In this document: positions 23,701-36,460 of the stretch, in pieces | Position numbering within the stretch: the stretch's first letter is position 1 | Layout: each line of letters opens with the position of its first letter | Assembly: GCA_021442155.1 (NCBI GenBank) | Contig: CM038229.1 | Coordinates: 97,248,271-97,312,270, forward strand | Reading direction: 5' to 3' | Origin: Cymbidium sinense | Taxonomy: Eukaryota > Streptophyta > Magnoliopsida > Asparagales > Orchidaceae | DNA length: 64,000 nucleotides | The notes under the pieces: generated by a model | What the model was told of the DNA's origin: nothing | Seen by the model: only the letters and a program-made list of their open reading frames with translations | Database searches by the model: none | Made by a program: the position numbers and the translations under genes

Positions 23701-26700
23701 TTAATTAGAAAACTTTAAATATTTATATATAAGTCTAGAAAATTAGAAAATATGAAATAAATTGCATTGGATAGATAATTAAACATAAAATATTCTAAAA
23801 TTATTTTCAAAGATTTTGAACAATCTTTTCTCTAGATTTGGGTTTTATTGAAAATTATTTTTCAAATTAATCTTTAATTTCCATTGATTAATCCCAAACT
23901 TCTTGTGCTTAATTAGTGGGATGACTTCTACCTCCTAATTTTCTTGGGATTTATTGGTGGCTTAATTAGAGGATTGCTAGTCCATTCCTTAATCACTCCT
24001 TTAAGATAATTAAGCTTAATTAAGGGTATAATTAGTGGTTTAACCCTGATTGAGTCAATTAAGTTTTACTTAATTGAATGAGAGGTTTAGAAAATAATTT
24101 TGGGATACTTTTAATAAGATATTCTTTAAGCCCCTTTATTCCTTAATCCAACCTTAAGGGTTAACTCACTAATTACCCTCTTAATTAATTAAAATTCTAA
24201 AACTTTCTATAACTCAATTAATATATATTGGGTAGATGCTTTGTGTTCAAGAGCCTAAGTACAATTAAGGAAATCAAAATCCAACTCACATGTGTGAGAG
24301 GGGTTATGAAATTACTTAAGTCAAATCTCTTAGTTTAATTAATCATTAATCATGAGCCAATGTGCATTAGGCCCTTTTCTCTAGGTAAAATGCAAATTTA
24401 AATTCCTTGTGAGATTTTATGTCATCTCATTGGCTCATAATTATTTGGTTAACAAACTAAATAAACAAACATGTGTAGGAATGGGTTAAGAACAAAGAAC
24501 TCACCTTACATTTCTCAAATTAAATCAAACTCAAAACAAAATCAAATCTTCTTTAAAATAAATTGATTTGCTTTAAGCTTTCTTACTCATAAGATTATCT
24601 TTAGGAATTAATTAGGGTGAATGTGATTATATATGCTTTCATCACTTTGGTTCTTTCCTAATATACTAAATATGTATGTCATATGTGTTTCAAGCATTCA
24701 TGCTTTTAAAAAATCAAATTGAAATGAAATATTTTCTTTATGTCAAATTGCATGTTTTGGCTAAGTTAGAAATATATGAATGGCTATTATCACTAAATCT
24801 AAAACTATTTTCAAAATTTATAAATCAAACATATGAAACTAAAAGTTATAATTATTTATAAGCTTGCATGTGGATATAAATATGAAGATGTGCATAGTGT
24901 TTTCCTTCTCTTTCCTTTAGCATAGTTTTGAATAAGATTTGACAAAGTGTATAGTTCATTTGAAAAGAATTTGCCTAACCTCATTCCTATTCATTCATAT
25001 GCTATTACTTAATAAGGCATTCATACTTGTACATATAAATTGTATAATCAAAATAAACAAATAAATACAAACTTTTGCATCTTTCTTTTCCATTCATTTC
25101 TTTTGTACATGTGTTTGTATTTAAGAAAAGTGGTATATTAGTCTGGACAACCCTGGGAGGCTTTAAGTAGCCCTAAATAGGCCTTGTACCTTACACCCCT
25201 AGTGCTAACAATGATGTCATATTAACTTATGCCTTTTATACATACATATGTGCATGTGAATAATGGATAAAAGAAACCCCTCTTTCTACTTAATGAAAAT
25301 CATGCATCATAAAGTATTCAAATTTTTTAGGTAACATCCTTAGCATTCATTATTATGGTGTGCTAAACATTATGATTTGCATGAATAGATATGCTTAGTA
25401 TTCATCTATATGTATGTGATACATATTGGGAAAGAAATGAAGTGATGTGTGTTTTATGATTTTATTTCACTTTACTTAATCTTAAAATGCCTTTCTTTTA
25501 GATAGGTTTGTTTAGAGTTAATCTAAACTTAAGATTAATTAAAATACATAATAAAACATTCAAAAATGAAACTAAACTTGAACCTATTTTAGAAATTACT
25601 TAAGGTAGGAAAGGAAAGAAGTTCTCTTTTCCCTTCTCTTACAACTTAGTAATTAATTGTAGGATTCACTTAAACCAAATCAAAATACAAAATAAAATCA
25701 ACCCAAATTAATAAAATAACTAAATGAAATCACCCTTTAAGTTGAACACTTTCACACTTAGAAAATTCAAACTTTGAAGCCATAGTTAAGCATACCACAC
25801 AAACCTTTAAAGCACACACATTAAACTAAGTCACCACCTTTAGCTTTAGGTTAGGCATGCATGGTTTGATGTTTCCTTTATTTTGTAATATATGTTTTAG
25901 TCTAGATGTTAGGGTGAATGTGTGTAGAATGAATGACGATTTAGTTTAATCATTACTTCTGCTTGGAATTGTGCTTTGGGGCTGTAATAAAAATATAATG
26001 CTGCAGTGCTTATACCCCTAAGCATAATCCTATAGTCTAGGTGGACTTAGTTACCCATGTGGGGTGCTAAGTCCAATAAACATTCTGGATTTGTATGTTT
26101 TATTTAGTTAATCTCTATTTTGCATGTGTTAGGTAGATTTACTTTTCCTTTTCATGTAATTTTATCATTAGAATTTGGAATGATTGTTATGGGGATTGAG
26201 ATGAGCATTGATCATAAGATCTCATCTTATATACCATGTAAAGTCTTTGGAGCAACCACTTTCCATCCATCTAAAAGATGGAACCAAAAGAAGAAAGGAG
26301 AAAGAAAGAAAAGAAGAAAGAAGAAAAGAAAATGAAGACCCCATAACATGAATCCCTTTGTAATCCATTTGTAATTTGTATAAGGGTAGAGCTTACCCAA
26401 TTTATTTTTTTTGGTGTGGTGACACGCTTGGCCTTTTATTCTTTTGTGTTAGATTTATAAAATGTGTGATGTTTTGTTTAGCTTATGCATTAAGATGACA
26501 TATTTTTTCCTAGTTTCTTCCTTGCTTGATGTATGGCCTAGATGATGATTAGGCTCTTAGGAAAAATAAATCTTCTACCAAATCAATCAACTCAAAATTA
26601 AAATAAATCATAACCTCATTTAAACCCTAAGTTAAAATCAAGATAAAAGAATTAGCAACCCCATGGATGAGTATTTCTTTTATAACATCATGCATAAATG

Positions 26701-27795
26701 CATATTATTTTCACTCTTAATTGGAGGGCTTCCACCTTTTCCAGAAACTTGGCTTGACCTTGAGAACCATGGTGGAAACACACCTCCTCATCTTGATTTT
26801 GGTCCATGATCTTATTTCTCATGCATTAGGCATAAAAAATCCTATAAGCTGAGTCAAATGATTGTCCAAAATGAAAATAAAATGTGATATGATTTGCATT
26901 AGATTTAGGTCATTAAAGCATGCCCTTCACATGATCTAGTCTCTTAGAGAGTGAGTTTAAGGACTTAGTCTCTTTCTAAATAAATAACAACCTAGTTATC
27001 TTACATAAAGCATGAATTATCTACATGTATTTAAAATTATAGGAGTTAGTTGGTAGCCACCACTAGGCGTTGTAAGTCCAAGCCGGGTGGTTTATCCTCT
27101 CTTATGGAGGTAAACTAAATACCCATTTTACCTTAGATTTAGGCCATGCTTTTGGCCCTGCCAAAGCTCCCTAGATTTAGGTTAGGTTGCTTTTTTCCTT
27201 TGTGGACCCTATAAATCTTCACCTCTTAGGCATTTCATAACCTTGTATTATGGAATCATAAGCCCTAAATTTCTAATGAAAAAATTCAACTCAAACAAAT
27301 AAATCAATTTCAAAAATATAAAGCCCAACCATAGGATAGAGATGCTTACTTGGTTTCCTAGCATAGTGAGCATCTCCTACATCTCCCTTTGGCTTTGATA
27401 ATAACTCTCTCTTTGATCAATCCCATTTGATCTTCTAAAAAATTAATCGATTGATAGTCCTACCTATTGAAATCTTTGAGACAATGAACATCATTTACCT
27501 TAAGAGTATTCCTAAGAAATCTCATTCCTTAGGATGTACTAACTATGGGGTTTGCTCCATAGGAAACTTAATGAACCTCAAAAAAAATAAACCCCGCTTT
27601 ACTTTTCTATATAAAGTAGGGAGGAATCTTTGGTACATCATCCGAGACCATAAGTTCTTAGGAGTCCTTATTTAGGTGATTAGGTCATTGTAGGGTGGTG
27701 ACTTCTATCTTCGAGATAGTACACCTTTCCTCAATGTATGATCACCCTAATAAAATACTACGATTCTATATGGTGCCCATCTAAAGAAAGAAGCG
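20725..27795 (+). mobile_element. LTR B, ~7.07 kb, direct copy of LTR A
   Basis: Starts TGTTGACCTCATTTCTAGAA and runs colinear with LTR A: the atataaatgaaatataaa block (21105), the TTGACC cluster, AGGGGAG/CTCCCCT palindrome (22866), ctggacaaccctgggag (25143), agcataccacacaaacc (25790), taagggtagagctt (26380), gggtggtgacttctat (27694) and tatggtgcccat near 27770. Its final bases merge into an imperfect palindrome from 27796. Open frames inside (23005-23262, 24676-24861, 26120-26335, 27451-27675) are not conserved as frames in LTRs A and D and are treated as chance. Confidence 0.82.
23465..23493 (+). repeat. 10-bp perfect inverted repeat in LTR B, at the position of the LTR D hairpin
   Basis: CCATCCATCC (23465-23474) and GGATGGATGG (23484-23493) with a 9-base loop. 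It lies in the relatively GC-rich part of the LTR downstream of the promoter palindrome. The equivalent places in LTR D (34171-34200) and inverted LTR E (39395-39422) also hold hairpins with different arm sequences. Confidence 0.6.
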
Positions 27796-27950
27796 GTCAT
27801 CATCATATCAAATTTTCCCTCTCTTCTTCACCTTTCTTTCTTTTATCTTCATCTTTCTTTCCAAAAGGGATGAAGATAAGAAGAGAAAATAAAAGAAAGA
27901 AGATGGAGGAGATTGATTGATGATGTGATGTGCAAAGAAATTTTTCACCC
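27796..27950. repeat. Imperfect palindrome at the tail-to-tail junction of LTRs B and C
   Basis: The pyrimidine-rich left half (catcatcatatc, ctttcttttatcttcatc) is roughly the reverse complement of the purine-rich right half (gatgaagataagaag, aaaataaaagaaag, gatgatgtgatg), centred near 27870. It joins the end of the direct LTR B to the truncated inverted LTR C. The 60-codon frame 27738-27920 crossing it is low-complexity and not a gene. Confidence 0.6.
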
Positions 27951-29313
27951 ACACCCACTCCCTAAGAGACTAGAGCATGAGGGGTATGAATAATGACTTA
28001 AATCATATGCAAACTTTTATCAAATTTCATTCAATTGAACTTTTATTTTGACACGACTATGGGATTTTGTATGCCTAAATGCATGAGAAGTTAATTGTGG
28101 CCAAATCAAGAGATAAAGGGGTGTTCTTCCATCATAGGCTTTTAAAGGTTAAGCCCATTCTATGCAAGATGGAAGCCCTCTCTAATCATGAGTGAAACAA
28201 GATGATATGTATGCGTTAAACATACATATCTAGCTAAGGGTTGCTAAATATTTTATTATCTTGATTTAATACCTAAGCTTTAGGTGAGGTTATGAGTTAT
28301 TTTAAAAGTTTAGTTATGAGTTTGTTAGGGATAGAAATTTTATTTTTATCCTAAGAGAATAATCATATCTAGGCCATACAACAATCACCAATCATAAATA
28401 AACTATGAAAAGGCATACTTTTCTAATTCATAAACTAACCAAAACATCAAACAATTTTATAAAGCAAAAAGAATAAAAATGAGGTCGATACCACGTATAA
28501 CATGAAAGAAATGTGGGTAGCCACTACCCTTATACAACCCATTACAAAAGAATAATTATAAATGATAAATATTATAGGGGTCTTCATTCTTCACTCTTCA
28601 TTATCCATTCTTCATTTCTTCACTTTGGTAATTCATTTGATTTGCTCCATTTCTTTCTTTCTTTTGGCTTGATTTTGGATTGGTTGCTCCAAAGGTATCA
28701 CATGGTACATAAGACTTGGTATTATAACTAATATCCCTAATCCCCCATAACATTCATCCTAATCTTAATGCAAATTTATATTAAAATAAGGAAAGTAAAT
28801 CTAGCTACACTGTAAAATAAATATTAGCTAAACATACCATACAAATAAGTATTATGAATAATTTGGACTTAGCAACCCACACATGGGTAACCAAGTCCAC
28901 TTTCTAACTTGGTTATGCTTAGGGGTTAAGCAGCACATTAAAGAGGCATTTATATTTTTATTATGATGGTCCCTTGAGCATAACTCCCTATAGAAAATAT
29001 GATTAGACTAATATCACCTAACATCCACTACTCACATACACCTTAACATTTAGTCTACAATAATACATTACAAAATAAGCATACATCAAACCATACACCA
29101 CCCCGACATAAAGCTAGAAATGGTGACTTAGTCTAATGTGTATGCATTAAAGCTTGTGTGGTATGTCTAACTAGGCTTTATAGTTATAATTTGCTAAGTG
29201 TGAGGGATTTAATTTATAAAGGGTTGATTTCTCTTTAAGTGTCTTAAGTGATTTGAAGATTTTATTTAATATTTTCATTTTATTTCATATGGTCTACACT
29301 TGACATCTAAGTG

Positions 29314-29826
29314 TTATAAAGAGAAGAAAGGAGGAATCTCTCTTTCATCTACCTTAAGTCATTTCTAAAGCAAGTTAATTAATTAATTTCCTTTAGTGAA
29401 TGACTTATTATATGTTTTAATCAATCCTAAGTTTAGGTTCACTCTAAATGACCTTATTCAATAAGAAAGATATCTTAAGATTAATTAGAATGAATTACTA
29501 TCACATAACACATGTTCATTTATTTCTTTCCATCATGCATATCATGCTTATGACTAATCCTAAGCATATATACATTATAAAGAGAAGAAAGGAGGGAATC
29601 TCTCTTCATCCCTACCTTAAGTCATTTAAAAGCAAGTTAATTAATTTCCTTTAGTGAATGACTTATTATATGTTTTAATCAATCCTAAGTTTAGGTTCAC
29701 TCTAAATGACCTTATTCAATAAGAAAGATATCTTAAGATTAATTAGAATGAATTACTATCACATAACACATGTTCATTTATTTCTTTCCATCATGCATAT
29801 CATGCTTATGACTAATCCTAAGCATA
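29314..29826. repeat. Near-identical tandem duplication, ~261-bp period, inside LTR C
   Basis: Two copies start with ttataaagagaagaaagg at 29314 and 29575. About 200 bases from aatgacttattatatg to taatcctaagcat look identical in the two copies, against a background in which LTR copies have diverged strongly. Only the first ~60 bases differ by small indels. Confidence 0.85.
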
Positions 29827-29984
29827 GCTATACATGTAATGTAAATCTTAGCACACTTTAATGATGAATGTAAAGAAGTATGTTTGGAATTCAAATGTTT
29901 CATTTAATTGAATTATGAATGCATGCTTTTTTTATAGAAAAGGGAGATTTTCATCCATTAGCTAAACATACATTCACATGTATA

Positions 29985-30540
29985 AAAGTTTTAAGAGAGT
30001 ACGTTGCCATTATTTTGCATGAGCGTACAAGACCTACTTAGGCTACTTAAAGCCTCATAACCCCGAGATGTCTGAATAATATATCACTTTTCTTAAATAC
30101 ATGTAGATGTATAAACAAGTATAATGATAGAAAAACCCATGAAAGTTGTGTTTTATTTACTTGATTTGTGATTCTTATTCATTGGCCACATCATACATGT
30201 ATAAGAGTTTTAAGTGAGTATAGTGCCATTGTTTTCTACACCATGGGTGTATTTAGGCTACTTAAAGCCCGCATCGATAAATATATCACTTTTCTTAAAT
30301 ACTTAATGTACAAAAATTCACAAGAATAAGAAATCATGCAAGAAATTATATTTGATTTGATTTTATGATTCATGATTCTTATTTATTTATGCACATGCAC
30401 ATGTATATTTTACATTTAAGTATTATTTCACACCAAGTGAGATTATTTTAGATTACTTTAAACCCAATTTTATTAAATACAATACCACTAAAAAGAACAA
30501 GAAAGCAAAGAAATCATGCAAGAAATCATATTTGATTTGG
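29985..30540. repeat. Three degenerate ~200-bp tandem repeats inside LTR C
   Basis: Units beginning near 29985, 30195 and 30395 share ttaggctacttaaagcc, aatatatcacttttctt and a tgattcttattc block; the third is the most diverged. They surround the reverse complement of the ctggacaaccctg landmark, which occurs once in LTRs A and B, so this expansion is specific to copy C. Confidence 0.65.
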
Positions 30541-33500
30541 TTATGTGATTTACATATGTGATATGAAATTCTTCCTAAGTCTTAACATGGAAATGCATAG
30601 AGTGGATTTAGGCAAATGCAATGTTCTTTTCAAATGAACTATACATTTGTGAATCCTATATGAATCCATGTAAGGTAAGGAAAGAGAACTTCACATTGCA
30701 TATCTTATATTATCAACACATGCAAGCTTATAACTACTTGTAATTAACATCACTTCATTTATAATAATTGATTTATAGGCTTTAGAAAATAACATTTAAT
30801 TTAGTAGTGATAATAGTCACACATATTTAATTTTAAATCAATATGCAATTTGACATAAAAGCTTCATTTGATTAATTTTAAAATAAATGAATGCATGATT
30901 ATAGCAAGCAATATTTAATATGAGTGAAAAGAAATAAAACAACACAAGTATGTGATTTTATTTAAACCCATTTAAGTCCTAAGGACAATCATACTAAATA
31001 AATCTATTTAAAATGAACCAAGTTTCTTAAATGTCATTTCATTTTGAGTTTGATTTGAGTTAAGGAAGTGAAGTTTGCTGGTCTTAATCCCATTCCCCAT
31101 GTGTGAGTTAATTTTAATTTAATGAAGAAGTAATTTAGTTGATTTTATGATTTAATTAGGTTGGGTATGAATTAAATGAATTAATTAACCCTTACCTACA
31201 TCACCTTAAGTTAATTAACTAATTAATAATGAGCCAACATGATATTTAACCACATGGAAAGTAAATTTGCAATGCTCCTAAGAAATGAAAGGCCAATGTA
31301 ATGGCTCATGATTAATAGTTAATTAAGTTTGAAGGATCTCACTTAACTAATTTTATGGTTTTCTCACATATGTAAGATAACCATAATTTTATTCTCCCCT
31401 TTAGGTTATTAAACACCCAAAGAGCTATCCAATATTAGGTTAGAAATAGATTCAATTAGATTAATTAAATTCATTAATTAACTAATTAAACTTTAATTAA
31501 ACTTAACCAACTAAAATGAAATGGGCTTAGAAAAGAGGAAAGAAGAGAGCCTAAGCCTCAATCCCTAAATCCTTTTAATTAATTGATTAAGGTTCAAGTA
31601 TGATCTAAACTTTTGATTAATCTTGTTGATCAATTAATTAATATGTATTAATTAATTAATTACTTAAGAGGGATTAGGAAAGACTTAAAGAAAAGATTGG
31701 AAGAGGAGTCCCAATCCATTTCCTATACTTCATCACCATTAACGAGGTTAATAAGCTTCATTTGATTGATTAATTTACTATTCATTTTCTTAATTATCAC
31801 TAATTACATTAAGAAAGTGATTAACACTTAATCCATTGATTCTCCTAATTAAGCAAACCAATAAAATCCCAAAAAAAATAGGGAGAGAACTCATCCCTAA
31901 ATATGCATAGAAAGTTTGAGATTAATTGGATGATTGATTAGGGAGTAATTAAACTAATTAAATTTCTAATTAAACCTTAATTAAAAACTCATTGTTCAAA
32001 ATCAATTAATAATAATTTTCCTAGATTCTACTTTGAAATATCTTTAAAATGAACCTAAGTTTATAATTTTTGGATTTTCTAGAATTAGTTATGAATTTAG
32101 GAAGTTTTAGAATTAAAACTAATTAATTAACCCTATTTAGAGCCTTAATCCGGTCATGTGATGGTGTTGACCTCACTTTTGGAGTGATCTCTTAACCTCC
32201 TACTTAGACTTAGGACTCTAGATACTAAGATTTCCTTAGTCATAAGACACATCTATGATTAGATGAACACTAACCCAAGCCCAGAGACTTAGAAGTGTTA
32301 ATCATAAGATTAGGCTATATCTTAGGGTTTAAAAAATTATCTATCCCATAGCCTAAACCTAACCTAGATACACTTTCTCAAATCAAACCCAAACTCAATT
32401 CTCAAATAAAATCTCAAATTCAAATTCAAATTTAAATCTAATTTCAAAATTTGACTCCAAATGATAAACCCAAAATCAAATTCAAATTAAAACCCTTTTA
32501 AGCCATATGAACCATATTCATAAGCTTAGCCAAATATTTTCTTGAATCAAATCAAACTCAATTGATCTCTTCATAAATCAATTATTCCTTCATTTATGTT
32601 CACAAATATAAATGAAATCCAAATTCAAATGACCAAAACCATATTGAAAATCAAATCCAAACTCAATTTAAACCCTTTAAGCCAATTCTTTGGACTTAGC
32701 CAAATTCTATCCAGATCAAGTCAAAACCAACCAATTTTCTCTTGAATCAATCATTTATTTAATTATCTACCCAAATATAAATTAAATCTACAATCATCAA
32801 ATCAAATCAAAACTAAACCAATTGACCCACTTAGGTGCACTTTTAAAGTGACCTAAATGACCCATTTGAGTCAACTTCTAATCCAACCCAAATTGGATTG
32901 AACCAAGCTCACCAAAATCTTCCACCATGATTTTGATCACCTAGGATGATCAATTGCAATCAATTGGGTCAAACCAAGCCCAATTGGCCATTTGATCCAA
33001 ATTGGCCTAAAGAACCAAATCGGGTCAAATCATGATCTAACCCAAATTGATTGCAACCAATGGCTCAATCTCATTCCAAATTGATTATTGAACTTGACCA
33101 AAGTAATAATTAAACCCAATTTGATCAATCAAATCTAATTGGGTCAACTTGACTCAACTTAGCTCAAATTGGCCTAAAGGGTCAATTTGGCCTAAATTAA
33201 AATTAAATCCAAATTAATTCAAACCAAAGATCACATTCATCTTCAATTAGTCAATTGAACATGAATCAACCCATGACCCAAGTTTGGCCAATTTTGGTCA
33301 AATGGCCCAAAATGACCCATATGTCCTAAATTGGGCCAAATCCCTTGAAACCAAGCCAAAACCCATTAGGGGCTGATCAAATCTGACCCAAACCCATTTG
33401 GGATCAGCCCAAAACAAACCCAACCCATTTTGAATCCCTCATGAATCATCCCCCACATAGGATTCCACCTAACCTCATTTAATTCCCCATCACATGCACT

Positions 33501-33682
33501 TAATCCCTCATCACATGGCCCCAATATTTCAATTAAACAAATCTCATCATATGAAAGAAGAGAGGACTTTAGAACAAAAATCCAAAGTCCTCAATTAATC
33601 TAGATCTAGCCCTAACTACCCCAACAAGATGGCATTAAATTTGGAGCCAAAATAATTCAAAAAAATTTTTATTTTCATCCAT

Positions 33683-33688
33683 TATAAA
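33683..33688 (+). promoter_or_regulatory. TATA box candidate of LTR D
   Basis: TATAAA in the context CATTATAAAGGAGAGG, aligned with the AGGGGAG/CTCCCCT palindromes of LTRs A and B. It implies a U3 of about 1.5 kb and a long downstream R/U5 part of more than 5 kb. This is prediction by position and motif only. Confidence 0.45.
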
Positions 33689-34139
33689 GGAGAGGGAAAT
33701 GAGACTTGAGCTCTCTTGCTCCCATCATCACTGCCCAAATCTCTCCAAAGACAAAAGTAACTCATCCCCACTTTGTTTAGCCACTTTGAGCTAAAATAAT
33801 ACAAGAATTTGCTCTTACGGTGAGACAACGGTAAACATCGGAGAAGGAGGCGTCAAGAGAAGCAAAGGCTAAAGATCACTCAAACTTTCTCACATACATG
33901 AGATCCCTCGGATCTTCACCGCCAAAAAATCATCCCTGAGGTAACTTTCATCAAACCAGGGCCTTAGATTTTGTATATTTTGTATTAAATTTCATGATTC
34001 TAGGAATTTCCTTTAGAAAATCCAAGACTTTTATTTTAAATCATTCTAAATAGAAATAGAATTTTTTTTGCGAATCGCAAAACGGTCCATTTGGACAAGT
34101 TTTGGCTTAGAAACATTTATTTTTCCAAAAATACCCCAA

Positions 34140-34430
34140 AATATCGTTTCACCGCCGCATGCCATACCATCGTCCGATCCGCAGTTCATGGGATCGGACG
34201 GCCGACGCGTGGATCCGCTGACCGCCTTCGATGCGATGGACCATCCGACAAGGTGGTTCACGCTGATCTGGCTCGACGCGGATCCGAAGCCAGATCGCCG
34301 GAAATGATCCTGGACCGAATCAAGGTGGTTCGGCGCTAGATTACAAAAGGGCCGACAATCTGAGCACATGTAACTGAACGATCGACCGTCCGACTGCGAT
34401 CGACGGTCCGCGGGTCTTTCCCCAAACCAT
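34140..34430. repeat. GC-rich island with inverted repeats in LTR D
   Basis: A CpG-rich patch in otherwise AT-rich sequence. It holds a perfect 10-bp inverted repeat CGTCCGATCC (34171-34180) / GGATCGGACG (34191-34200). Further right, CGATCGAC occurs twice between 34379 and 34407 in a stretch that also pairs GACCGTC with GACGGTC. Overlapping open frames on both strands (34046-34369, 34068-34307, 34091-34339) reflect the base composition; none is conserved in LTRs A or B. Confidence 0.6.
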
Positions 34431-35340
34431 ATATGTATAAAAAAATAAAATAAAATAATAATAATTTAAATCATCCGAAACTTCAAAAATTCATCAAAAA
34501 ATAAAATACTTAACAAAAAATTGCAAACAAGGGCTCGTTGGATTTGTCTATCCGAGAGGAAAAAAGCCAAAATACTCAAAATTCATGTAGTATTGAGCAT
34601 AATTTGAGTTTTAGTAAAAACCATATTTCATTAATTAAGTCAAAATATAAGTTATATTAAGTTGAAATTTTTATATATTAAAATTAATGTTATAATATAC
34701 ATACAATAAAATTTCAAGTTAAAATAACTTTTGTATTGGTAGATATTAAAATTTTAAATTCAGATTATCAATTTTGATAAAATAAATTAAATAAAAATTC
34801 AAAATTTACCAAAATCTTCAAGATAACCTAAATCACTTTAATCGACATCTAGGACTCTTAAGAAAATGATTCTCTTCTTCAATCTTAAGAAACCCAAATA
34901 AACACTTAAGATTAAATAATTAAAAAGTTAATTAAAATATAATCTAAAAATAACTCAAATATTAAATCAAACAAAAAATAAAATAAAATAATCAGAAATT
35001 GAATAGAATTCATTAAATCATTAATCAAACTTTAAATCAAGAATATCATCTTTAAAGGAGATTAAATTAAATATGATTAAATCTATTTAAGTTAATAAAA
35101 TTCAATTGAATGATTAAATCTTAAATCAAACTCAAAATCCAAAAACTTAGAAAACTTTAATAATTTGACACTAATCAACTAAACTAAATAAAATTAAAGT
35201 AAACTTAATTAACTTATGATTAAATCACATCCATTTGGAATGAGATAATTAAATAACCATTAAATATTTCAACCAATAACTAAATTGAACATGTTAATGA
35301 AATCAAACAAACATAACAAATCAAAATAAAGTAAAACCCT
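34431..35340. other. AT-rich part of LTR D without recognisable features
   Basis: Very AT-rich with short ttaaattaa-type phrases, no open frame and no clear repeat. It corresponds in position to the region after the GC island in LTRs A and B (from about 16350 and 23700), where the similar phrase aacttcaaaaattcat occurs at 16383 and 34480. Confidence 0.5.
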
Positions 35341-35354
35341 AATCATAAATAATC

Positions 35355-36460
35355 AAAGTCAATTAGTCAAACATTTAATTAATAAAAAATTTAATAAATT
35401 AATCCATCATCTTAATTAATCAAATTAATTTAAATAAGTCACAAAGTTAACTATAAAATTAAGCTTAAATCAAACCCCTAATTAAACTTAATAATCACAC
35501 TAATAAAACTAATTAATTAAATTAAACCTAAACTTAATCAAACATAATGAAGATGCAATTAAACATTAATCAAAACATAAAACCTAAATTATTAAGTCAT
35601 CAATCTTTAATTAAAATAAACCTTAATTTAATTACCCTTAATCAAACTTAATTAGTTGAACATTTAATTAATAAAAAATTTGATGAATTAATCCATCATC
35701 TTAATTAATCAAATTAATTTAAATAAGTGACATTAAAGCTAACTCTAAAATTAAGCTTAAATCAAACCCATAATTAAATAATCATACCCTTAAATAAAAA
35801 ATTAATTAATTAAATTAATCATATGAAACCTAAACTTAATCAAACATAATTAACATGCAATTAAACACTAATCAAAGCTTAAATTAAACCTAAATCATTA
35901 AGTTATTAATCTAATCAAACAAAACCTATAATTAATTTAATAATTTTAATTGACCTTTAATCAAATTTAATTAATCAAACATCTAATTAATGCAAACCTA
36001 ATAAATTAATCCATTATTTTAATAAACCAAATTTAACTTTATAAATCAGATTAAAGTTAATTCAAATTAAATACTTAATTAATCTACTAACTAATTTAAT
36101 CACCTATTCAATAAATTAGTGAATTACATTAATCATATTAAACTTAAGCTTAATCAAATATAAAATGCAATTAAATGATAATCAAACCCTAATTTAAACT
36201 TCAATCATTAATTCACCAATTACATCATTAACTCAAACAAACATGAAATCAAATTAAAAGTTAAACAAATCTTTATTTAATTTAATCATACTTAAATAAA
36301 CTAATTAATTTAATCAATTTAATTATATTAAACTTAATTAATTAAAATGCAATTAAATATTAATTAAAACATAAATTAAACCTAAACCATTAAGTCATTA
36401 ATTACATCATTTCTAAACAAATATGAGACTAAATAAAAATTTAAACAAACCTTTATAATT
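35355..36460. repeat. About four degenerate ~300-bp tandem repeats specific to LTR D
   Basis: A unit with the ordered phrases aacatttaattaataaaaaa, ttaatccatcatcttaatta, aaaattaagcttaaatcaaa, cctaaacttaatcaaacata and atgcaattaaac recurs at about 35360, 35650, 35970 and 36285, decaying to the right. LTRs A and B do not show it at the equivalent place, so it expanded in the lineage of copy D. Confidence 0.7.

Larger units (their letters stand above)
27951..32163 (-). mobile_element. LTR C, left (3') part of an inverted LTR split by LTR D
   Basis: On the minus strand it matches the other LTRs from their middle to near their 3' end: ctctagtctcttagggagtg (27956-27975, reverse), the taagggtag block (28510-28540), tggacttagcaaccc (28863), a ggctacttaaagcc block (30045) and ggctcatgattaa (31303). 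It breaks off at about 32160 at a site equivalent to ~16310 in LTR A. LTR E at 39232 resumes from the same site, so C and E are halves of one LTR. Its 3' end (about 850 bp) is missing at the left boundary. Confidence 0.75.

Noticed and set aside
34046..34369. Overlapping open frames on both strands (up to 107 codons) in LTR D
   Set aside because: They follow from a GC-rich patch; the frames are not kept in LTRs A, B or E and have no domain.
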